Assembly (NCBI GenBank): GCA_035486285.1
Contig: DATHNF010000015.1
Coordinates: 1-10,025, forward strand
DNA: 10,025 nucleotides
DNA from: DATHNF01 sp035486285
Lineage (GTDB): Bacteria > Patescibacteriota > Saccharimonadia > Saccharimonadales > UBA4665
Reading direction: 5' to 3'
The position numbers were made by a program, and so were the translations under genes. Shown here in pieces: positions 6,174 to 10,025 of this stretch; positions within the stretch are counted from its first letter, which is position 1, and each line of letters begins with the position of its first letter. The notes below the pieces were generated by a model. The model did no database searches and was not told the origin of the DNA. It was given only the letters and a program-made list of their open reading frames with translations.

Positions 6174-6430
6174 TTACATAAACGCTGTTTTGTAAGCCGC
6201 GTGATGAGGACTGTTTGAGCCCTTCTAGGGCGAGTTCCGCAAGAACCGGATACAAAACCGTGTTTATTTAGTAATGTTTCTCGTTGTATGCGGTGGCTTT
6301 TGTCCTACTTTTGCCACCAAAAGTGGGATGGAGAAAGAAGACAGTTGATTGAGACTGTACAGTGAGGTGATGTCTTGTGGGCAGTGTTTGTTCGTATGAT
6401 GTCTGAAATTGGTTGGGATGCCGAAGGGCA
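6129..6430 (+). repeat. Dispersed ~300-bp structured element, copy 2
   Basis: This copy is nearly the same length as copy 1 (302 versus 305 bases) and carries the same series of hairpins in the same order: ATGCCC/GGGCAT at the left end, the 19-position stem (6176-6194 with 6251-6269), GCCCT-TCT-AGGGC (6219-6231), GTTC-CGCAA-GAAC (6234-6246), the 11-bp hairpin (6303-6328) and AAGACA/TGTCTT (6338-6343 with 6371-6376). Its first 45 bases are also the end of the aldo/keto reductase gene. It ends just before a strong promoter at 6457. Many substitutions separate it from copy 1, so the duplication is not recent. Confidence 0.8.
6176..6269 (+). ncRNA. Candidate structured RNA core of copy 2
   Basis: The stem 6176-6194/6251-6269 keeps 17 of 19 pairs (one G-T). 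Mismatches are at C6177/T6268 and T6186/C6259. Pairs T6179-A6266, A6180-T6265, A6182-T6263 and C6185-G6260 are compensated relative to copy 1. The internal hairpin is five bases shorter than in copy 1 but still pairs, while the loop sequences around GATGAGGACTGT and GTTCCGCAAGAACCGG are identical. It is probably transcribed at the 3' end of the MBL-aldo/keto reductase message. The function is unknown. Confidence 0.6.
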
Positions 6431-6456
6431 GTAGGAGAGCTATGTTTCACACAACA

Positions 6457-6485
6457 TTGACAAAAATCATAATATTTGCTACAAT
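6457..6485 (+). promoter_or_regulatory. Strong promoter for the 91-residue protein
   Basis: A perfect TTGACA (6457-6462), a 17-base spacer and TACAAT (6480-6485) form a near-consensus housekeeping promoter. The ATG at 6494 is 8 bases after the -10 box, so the message should be leaderless or have a leader of one or two bases. Confidence 0.75.
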
Positions 6486-6493
6486 ACAGTTAA

Positions 6494-6769
6494 ATGTCAA
6501 TAGAAACAAAAACCACTCCAAACCTACCAGCCGCCCTAACCGAACTCGGCCGCCAAGCCGGCATTCTAATTATGGCCGCCGCCGTATCCTTCGGCATGTT
6601 TGATCACTCCAGCAACAGGGTAGTGCTTCCAGGCCGCGTGGCTTTGGCCCCAGCCAGCGAGAATGAAGAGCTCAATAACCCATTGCGCCGTGAAAGCCAA
6701 GAGACTGCCCCGCAGTACATCAGCTACAGTGAAACTCAACGCACGCCTAGCCGAAGCGGGAAGTATTAA
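6494..6769 (+). CDS. Small hypothetical protein with a short hydrophobic segment
   Basis: The protein has 91 residues and I do not recognise its family. A polar N-terminus is followed by a hydrophobic stretch (about 22-37, GILIMAAAVSFGMF), then a polar region rich in Glu, Asn, Arg and Ser with many Pro (to the C-terminus). This layout would fit a membrane-anchored protein with its bulk on one side; the hydrophobic stretch is short, so a signal peptide or a buried helix are alternatives. A near-consensus promoter directly before its ATG supports it as a real gene. The next gene has its own promoter immediately after the stop. Confidence 0.6.
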   Translation: MSIETKTTPNLPAALTELGRQAGILIMAAAVSFGMFDHSSNRVVLPGRVALAPASENEELNNPLRRESQETAPQYISYSETQRTPSRSGKY

Positions 6770-6771
6770 GC

Positions 6772-6800
6772 TTGACCATTCTTAATTTTTATGATACTAT
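6772..6800 (+). promoter_or_regulatory. Promoter for the LysM-like gene
   Basis: TTGACC (6772-6777), a 17-base spacer and TACTAT (6795-6800) precede the ATG at 6807 by 6 bases. The expected start of transcription is on or beside the A of the ATG, again giving a leaderless message. Confidence 0.6.
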
Positions 6801-6806
6801 AAATAC

Positions 6807-7193
6807 ATGAGCCATCAACACAATATCCACAACCAACCTCGTTCTCACCGTCCGGAATTGCGTATTACTTCGCGTGGCAAACTAGCCGCGCTAGGTCTGA
6901 CAGCCGTAACCGCGGTTGGAGCCTATCATGTAGGTAAAGGTGTTGAGCACGGACTTTCTCAGTTTATGGGTGACGGTCCAACGACACAGCAACTAGAAAG
7001 AATGCCTACACGATCAGTAGCTATTCCAGCTGGAGCTGGAGCTGACTATGCTATTAACAAAGTCGATCCTCAAATTTATGCTAACGGGCAAGTACGAACT
7101 GAACTTGAGAACATTATAGATGCCCAAACTCCAGGTGGTGTGCTGCAGCCCGATGAAGTCGTTGCTGTTCCGGTCATAAAAGCGAAGAGCTAG
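6807..7193 (+). CDS. Small membrane-anchored protein with a divergent LysM-like C-terminus
   Basis: The protein has 128 residues. The His/Asn/Arg-rich N-terminus (1-25) precedes a moderately hydrophobic segment (about 29-45, LAALGLTAVTAVGAYHV) that could anchor it in the membrane. The C-terminal part from about residue 70 (VAIPAGAGADYAINKVDP ... ELENIID ... GGVLQPDEVVAVPV) follows the spacing of a LysM domain, ending in the LQPxxxxxVP pattern seen in LysM proteins of the YneA type, although the usual GDT near the start is missing. If so, it may bind peptidoglycan next to the division genes; this is inference. It has its own promoter and is followed by a strong terminator, so it is probably transcribed alone. 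Confidence 0.65.
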   Translation: MSHQHNIHNQPRSHRPELRITSRGKLAALGLTAVTAVGAYHVGKGVEHGLSQFMGDGPTTQQLERMPTRSVAIPAGAGADYAINKVDPQIYANGQVRTELENIIDAQTPGGVLQPDEVVAVPVIKAKS

Positions 7194-7266
7194 TTAGTCT
7201 TAAATAGTGTCTCAAATGTAGCTTAATACGCTATATGGCGCCTTTTTGCCAAACTATCTGAAAAAC

Positions 7267-7275
7267 TGTGGATAA
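7267..7275 (-). other. Single consensus DnaA box
   Basis: TGTGGATAA reads TTATCCACA on the minus strand, a perfect match to the consensus DnaA box. It touches the first bases of the terminator stem at 7274. Only one is seen, so it may be chance or a site for regulation by DnaA rather than an origin. Confidence 0.35.
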
Positions 7276-7304
7276 GTGGTGTGCAGAACACCACTTTTTT
7301 ATTG
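7274..7304 (+). terminator. Intrinsic terminator upstream of the mraZ promoter
   Basis: AAGTGGTGT (7274-7282) pairs with ACACCACTT (7288-7296) around a GCAGA loop, and the run TTTTTT (7295-7300) followed by ATTG and TTTT completes a classical rho-independent terminator. It closes the LysM-like gene and insulates the division cluster. Confidence 0.9.
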
Positions 7305-7312
7305 TTTTAAGC

Positions 7313-7341
7313 TTGCAGTGGGTGAACGTGGGTTGTACACT
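7313..7341 (+). promoter_or_regulatory. Candidate mraZ promoter
   Basis: TTGCAG (7313-7318), a 17-base spacer and TACACT (7336-7341) form a plausible promoter. Start of transcription would be near 7348, giving mraZ a leader of about 65 bases. The MraZ boxes lie in the spacer and just downstream of the start. Confidence 0.55.
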
Positions 7342-7363
7342 CATGTCAGTGGGTAATCGTGGG
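7318..7363 (+). promoter_or_regulatory. Four MraZ-binding boxes (operator)
   Basis: GTGGG occurs at 7318, 7328, 7349 and 7359: two pairs with 10-base periodicity, starting 31 bases apart. MraZ proteins are known to bind TGGG-type repeats with 5-base gaps in front of their own operon. The first pair lies between the -35 and -10 boxes and the second just after the expected transcription start, so repression by blocking RNA polymerase is the natural reading. Confidence 0.85.
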
Positions 7364-7414
7364 TCAGACAAGCAAGGCCCCACCATTAAATAAAAACCAC
7401 TAGAAAATAACGGG

Positions 7415-7774
7415 ATGGCCACGGTAGATTACTTCGAACGGAAGCTCGACGACAAGAGACGGTTAACTATACCGACAGAATTGCGCGCCGAGTTTGCTAG
7501 CGGAGTAGTTGTTACCCGAGGCTTCAAACAGTACCTTCATCTCTATCCAAAATCAGTGTGGGATGAGGCGGTCGAGCCGCAGCTTCAGGGGAATATCCTC
7601 GACGAGCAGGTAGCCGACTTAAACGTACAGTTCCGGATGGGCAAGTGCGAAGGCGTCATTGACGCCAAACAGGGGCGGATCAGCCTTGAGCAGCACCTGC
7701 TGGATTATGCCGGAATTGGACGTGAAATTGTCGCCGTACGTGTCGGCAAATACTGGCGCCTGATGGCCAAATAA
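7415..7774 (+). CDS. mraZ: Transcriptional regulator MraZ
   Basis: The protein has 119 residues, shorter than the usual 140-150. It shows the two SpoVT/AbrB-like halves of MraZ: YFERKLDDKRRLTIP (6-20) carries the first DxxxR-type DNA-binding loop, and VIDAKQGRISLEQHLLDYAGI carries the second, followed by VAVRVGKYWRL in place of the usual end. MraZ forms ring-shaped oligomers that bind repeats before the division and cell-wall cluster and usually repress it; four such boxes lie upstream. The ATG is preceded only by a weak AACGGG. It is separated from rsmH by 406 bases, which is unusual for this gene pair. The truncated length suggests a reduced C-terminus but both motifs are present. Confidence 0.93.
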   Translation: MATVDYFERKLDDKRRLTIPTELRAEFASGVVVTRGFKQYLHLYPKSVWDEAVEPQLQGNILDEQVADLNVQFRMGKCEGVIDAKQGRISLEQHLLDYAGIGREIVAVRVGKYWRLMAK

Positions 7775-7848
7775 GCCCCCAGCGTCCAGCCGCTCATTAA
7801 CAATCCAAAACAAAAGATTAGAAACCTAAGTTCTCCCAGTTCTACTAT

Positions 7849-7992
7849 GGCCGGGAAGAGCAGCAGTGGTCCCGCAAAGCGGGATTCGAATTCATTTCGA
7901 AAGCTGCGATGAGAAACCCATGATAATGGGTGTCTCATATTTCGAGGTCAGCTAATCGGCAGTCAACAAGTGGAACTTGATAGCAAACCACT
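7849..7992 (+). ncRNA. Candidate structured RNA between mraZ and rsmH
   Basis: Several clean hairpins lie here in a gene-free gap. TCCCGC-AAA-GCGGGA spans 7870-7884. ATGAGA and ACCCAT (7909-7921) pair with ATGGGT and TCTCAT (7926-7938) around a GATA loop with a single A/G mismatch. CAAGT-GGA-ACTTG spans 7967-7979, with AGTGG/CCACT (7969-7973/7988-7992) as a competing pair. AGCTG (7902-7906) can pair with CAGCT (7949-7953) and GCCG (7850-7853) with CGGC (7957-7960), giving a branched fold. There is no matching ORF. It may be the mraZ 3' UTR, a separate small RNA, or an RNA analogous to the mraW motif of actinobacteria; I cannot show homology. Confidence 0.45.
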
Positions 7993-8058
7993 ATAAAAAG
8001 CTCGTACTTTACTCAAAACACCTCCCAAAACTCCACCTCACACATAAGTCTCTCAAAC

Positions 8059-8086
8059 TTGACGTAGCGAATCGTAATTTTACAAT
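8059..8086 (+). promoter_or_regulatory. Promoter for rsmH
   Basis: TTGACG (8059-8064), a 16-base spacer and TACAAT (8081-8086) form a good promoter within the mraZ-rsmH gap. Transcription from about 8093 would give rsmH a leader of 90-115 bases made largely of A and C (repeated CAAAAAC-type stretches), with no ribosome binding site. Confidence 0.65.
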
Positions 8087-8180
8087 TTGCTGTGTCGCAC
8101 AAAAACAAAAACTTACAAAAAAACAAAAAGTTGACTGCTGATTAGGTGACCTTGCGAAAACAAAAACTGGCTTTGCCATT

Positions 8181-9125
8181 GTGGCGAAGCTGAGACACAA
8201 GAACAAGATGCACCAAAACAAACACCAAAATAAAAACCAACGGCACGTATCAGTACTACTGAACGAAGTCTTGACGTACCTGGCTCCGCAGCAAGGGGAA
8301 TCCTACCTCGACCTGACGGCCGGTTACGGCGGACACGCGACAGCGGTATTGGAACGAACGAAAAACCCAGCACAGGCGACCTTGGTTGATCGCGACGACA
8401 AAGCGATCCAAGAGCTCAAGAAACACTATGGCGAGACGGACATAGATCTGCGCCACCAAGACTTTCTGAGCGCCAGCCAGGAGCTAGCCAGCGAAGGGCG
8501 CCAGTTTGATCTTATTTTGGCAGATTTGGGCGTATCGTCACCGCACCTTAACGAAGGCGAACGAGGCTTTGCCATTCAAAGCAACGGACCGCTCGATATG
8601 CGTATGGACACTCGTCAAGCGCTGACTGCTGGCACCATTGTTAACGGTTATGACGAGGCCAAGCTAGCCAGCCTGCTGCGCGAGTATGGCGAAGAGCCAA
8701 AAGCCAGGCAAATCGTTAAGCTCATAGTCCAGGCCCGCCCGCTCGATACAACAGGTGAGCTGGCGCGTGTGATCGCCAGGGCTTGGCCGGGACATAGCCG
8801 GGTCCACCCAGCGACACGCAGTTTCCAGGCGCTTCGTATTGCCGTCAATGACGAGCTGGGACTGCTGGAGCGCAGTCTGCCACTATGGCTGGGGCTACTC
8901 AAGCCTGGCGGCCGTATCGTGGTCATCAGTTTCCATAGCCTGGAAGACCGTCTCGTTAAGCTGGCTTGGCAAGCTGTCAGTGGTAACCACTACGACGCTG
9001 AACTGCGCTTGCTAACCAAGCGGCCAGTGACGGCCAACCACACCGAACTAGTCCTTAATCCGCGAGCCCGCAGTGCTAAACTACGAGCCGCCGTGAAAAT
9101 AAACATAACAGAAAGGGAACACTGA
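8181..9125 (+). CDS. rsmH: 16S rRNA (cytosine(1402)-N4)-methyltransferase RsmH (MraW)
   Basis: The protein has 314 residues from GTG 8181, or 305 from ATG 8208; the later start gives an N-terminus closer to the family, and neither has a ribosome binding site. After a Lys/His/Asn/Gln-rich start comes HVSVLLNEVLTYL, the family's opening motif. YLDLTAGYGGHA is the S-adenosylmethionine-binding loop. DLGVSSPHLNEGERGF and PLDMRMD are RsmH signatures; RSFQALRIAVNDELG and GGRIVVISFHSLEDRLVK complete the catalytic domain. The enzyme methylates N4 of C1402 in the ribosomal decoding centre. It follows mraZ as in most bacterial division clusters but has its own promoter at 8059. Its stop overlaps a 19-codon ORF as TGATG. 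Confidence 0.95.
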   Translation: MAKLRHKNKMHQNKHQNKNQRHVSVLLNEVLTYLAPQQGESYLDLTAGYGGHATAVLERTKNPAQATLVDRDDKAIQELKKHYGETDIDLRHQDFLSASQELASEGRQFDLILADLGVSSPHLNEGERGFAIQSNGPLDMRMDTRQALTAGTIVNGYDEAKLASLLREYGEEPKARQIVKLIVQARPLDTTGELARVIARAWPGHSRVHPATRSFQALRIAVNDELGLLERSLPLWLGLLKPGGRIVVISFHSLEDRLVKLAWQAVSGNHYDAELRLLTKRPVTANHTELVLNPRARSAKLRAAVKINITEREH

Positions 9126-9184
9126 TGCCGATACCGGTAAAAAGTAGCTCCCGCGCCTACAAAGTCCACGTCAAAGTGCTCTAA
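9125..9184 (+). CDS. Possible 19-residue basic peptide coupled to rsmH
   Basis: ATG 9125 overlaps the rsmH stop (TGATG), allowing translation by ribosomes that have just finished rsmH. It encodes MPIPVKSSSRAYKVHVKVL and stops at TAA 9182-9184. The peptide is basic and unlike any I recognise. It is followed 16 bases later by a very stable hairpin. It could be a leader peptide, a remnant of a longer gene, or chance. Confidence 0.3.
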   Translation: MPIPVKSSSRAYKVHVKVL

Positions 9185-9200
9185 GTAGGTGAAAAGCGGC

Positions 9201-9226
9201 TCTAGCCCCGGTTCGCCGGGGTTAGA
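9201..9226. other. Very stable UUCG-loop hairpin between rsmH and ftsL-like gene
   Basis: Eleven pairs (TCTAGCCCCGG with CCGGGGTTAGA, one G-T) close a TTCG tetraloop, whose C(UUCG)G-type loops are known to be exceptionally stable, although here the closing pair is G-C. No T-run follows, so it is not a standard terminator. It could act as an RNA-processing or stability element, or attenuate downstream expression. Confidence 0.7.
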
Positions 9227-9262
9227 CCTAAAAACAAATACAAACATAAAAACAGAAAACAT

Positions 9263-9610
9263 ATGACATACTCAAGTTCCTTGGCCATGAACCGCACCCG
9301 ATTCAGCGGCCGCAACCAAAACTCCGTCAGCTTCCGGGCCCAAACCCGTACGCTGGGGCCGGTTAGCAATACTATCGTGCTAATTGTCCTAGCTTGTTTA
9401 CTGGGCTTGCTATATCTGACCCAAGTTACCAAAACTAACGCCTATGGCTACCAAATTAATGGCCTACAGCAGCAACAAGCCCAGCTAACAAGTCAGCATG
9501 ATGACTTAGAGGTCGCTTCAGCCCGTCTACAGTCACTCAGCCGCGTGCAGGGCAGTGCCGTTGCCAAAAGCATGGTCGCAGTTGTCCCGAGTGCTACCGT
9601 CCAACAGTAA
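9263..9610 (+). CDS. ftsL: FtsL/DivIC-like cell division protein
   Basis: The protein has 115 residues with the layout of FtsL/DivIC proteins: a polar, basic cytoplasmic N-terminus (1-30), one membrane segment (about 35-54, NTIVLIVLACLLGLLYLTQV), then a Gln-rich coiled coil (about 62-95, GYQINGLQQQQAQLTSQHDDLEVASARLQSL). Sequence conservation in this family is low, so the call rests on topology and position between rsmH and ftsI. FtsL belongs to the FtsQLB complex that activates septal peptidoglycan synthesis. The ATG at 9263 has an A-rich leader without a ribosome binding site; ATG 9287 is an alternative. The C-terminus is Val/Ala/Ser-rich and ends in TAA. Confidence 0.8.
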   Translation: MTYSSSLAMNRTRFSGRNQNSVSFRAQTRTLGPVSNTIVLIVLACLLGLLYLTQVTKTNAYGYQINGLQQQQAQLTSQHDDLEVASARLQSLSRVQGSAVAKSMVAVVPSATVQQ

Positions 9611-9661
9611 CCGAATCTGGGTTTTGGATTATGGACTCTGGAGATAGTTACGGCGGTGCGT

Positions 9662-9697
9662 TTCAAAATCTAAAATTCAAAATCGAGATTCAAATAG
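9662..9697 (+). repeat. Three tandem TTCAAA-type repeats upstream of ftsI
   Basis: TTCAAAATC occurs at 9662-9670 and 9676-9684, and a diverged TTCAAATAG at 9689-9697, spaced 14 and 13 bases apart. They sit directly before the TATAAT at 9701, where a regulator or the polymerase alpha subunit could bind. Confidence 0.6.
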
Positions 9698-9700
9698 CCG

Positions 9701-9706
9701 TATAAT
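9701..9706 (+). promoter_or_regulatory. -10 box of an internal ftsI promoter
   Basis: A perfect TATAAT lies 6 bases before the ATG at 9713. Transcription from it would begin at or near the start codon (leaderless). No clear -35 box is seen; the TTCAAA repeats occupy that region. Confidence 0.6.
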
Positions 9707-9712
9707 AGAACT

Positions 9713-10025
9713 ATGGCTTTGCCAAACACAAACACTACTCTTCTAGCCGTTAAGCGTGTCCGTATCTGGTACGGTTTGCTTAGTCTGATTATTGGCGTTT
9801 TCGGGGTACGGCTTTTCTACGTTCAAGTCATCCACTACCAGCACTACAAAGACGCGGCACTCAGTGACCAGCTGAAACAATACCAAATCCCGGCAACACG
9901 GGGAATTATTGAAGCTCAGGATGACGGCAGCGTGGTGCCGATTGTCCTTAACCAAGAACTGTATACGCTGTACGCTGACCCGACATTTATCAAAAACGCC
10001 GATCAGGTGGCAGCCAAGATAGCGC
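9713..10025 (+). CDS. ftsI: Penicillin-binding protein, FtsI/PBP2b-like (3'-truncated by window edge)
   Basis: The first 104 codons are visible. A short polar N-terminus precedes one membrane segment (about 17-40, RIWYGLLSLIIGVFGVRLFYVQVI). QYQIPATRGIIEAQDDGSVVPIVLNQELYTLYADP follows, which matches the start of the periplasmic dimerisation domain of class B penicillin-binding proteins (usual pattern PaRGxIxDrxG...LA), here with the Arg-Gly kept and Asp replaced by Glu. The transpeptidase domain lies outside the window. Position after rsmH and an ftsL-like gene supports FtsI, the septal peptidoglycan transpeptidase. The start is supported by TATAAT 6 bases upstream and by the family's N-terminal layout; no ribosome binding site is present. 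Confidence 0.88.
   Translation, partial: MALPNTNTTLLAVKRVRIWYGLLSLIIGVFGVRLFYVQVIHYQHYKDAALSDQLKQYQIPATRGIIEAQDDGSVVPIVLNQELYTLYADPTFIKNADQVAAKIA

Noticed and set aside
1149..6430. The two 300-bp copies as ends of a composite transposon
   Set aside because: They are in direct orientation and much diverged, no transposase lies between them, and the genes between look like normal chromosome.
7267..7275. Origin of replication
   Set aside because: Only one DnaA box, no AT-rich unwinding region with clustered boxes, and no dnaA or dnaN nearby.
7881..7893. tRNA T-loop-like TTCGAAT
   Set aside because: No matching T stem, acceptor stem or anticodon arm around it.
9201..9226. UUCG hairpin as intrinsic terminator
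   Set aside because: No T-run follows on either strand, and it lies within a conserved gene cluster.
9743..9955. Minus-strand open frame opposite ftsI
   Set aside because: A shadow of the clearly coding penicillin-binding protein frame on the other strand.

Overview
The window looks like a piece of a Candidatus Saccharibacteria (TM7, Patescibacteria/CPR) chromosome or a close relative. This is inference. It rests on roughly balanced base composition, standard-code use of TGA as a stop (for example at the MBL/aldo-keto reductase ATGA overlap), many small genes, all clearly coding genes on the + strand, and a short, divergent mraZ-rsmH-ftsL-ftsI cluster. No rRNA, tRNA, CRISPR array or transposase gene was found.

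Layout, left to right. (1) Positions 2-1072: the 3' part of a Pif1/RecD-like helicase ending in an HRDC domain. (2) 1149-1453: first copy of a roughly 300-bp element with conserved RNA-like hairpins. (3) 1658-2817: a probable secreted TasA/camelysin-like surface protein next to a SipW-like, Ser/His-type signal peptidase, a known substrate/processing-enzyme pairing. (4) 2837-3418: a NYN-domain protein with its own promoter. (5) 3512-3796: a short reading frame interrupted by one in-frame TGA. (6) 3844-6173: a flavodoxin-fold NAD(P)H oxidoreductase, then an MBL-fold hydrolase and an aldo/keto reductase overlapping by ATGA. (7) 6129-6430: the second copy of the element, which overlaps and encodes the C-terminus of the aldo/keto reductase. 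(8) 6494-7193: two small proteins, one with a LysM-like tail, each with its own promoter. (9) 7274-10025: a terminator, then the division and cell-wall cluster mraZ, rsmH, a 19-codon ORF, an ftsL-like gene and the start of ftsI/PBP, with four MraZ boxes at the mraZ promoter.

The strongest unexplained signal is the duplicated 300-bp element. Between the two copies, four base pairs of the main 19-bp stem change on both sides so that pairing is kept, and a second hairpin changes length but still pairs. This points to selection on a folded RNA (or single-stranded DNA) rather than on protein. A second, single-copy structured region lies between mraZ and rsmH. Other points of interest are several promoters placed so that transcripts should be leaderless or nearly so, the TGA-interrupted small ORF, and repeated motifs just upstream of ftsI.

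All calls come from reading the sequence by eye. No database search or folding program was run.
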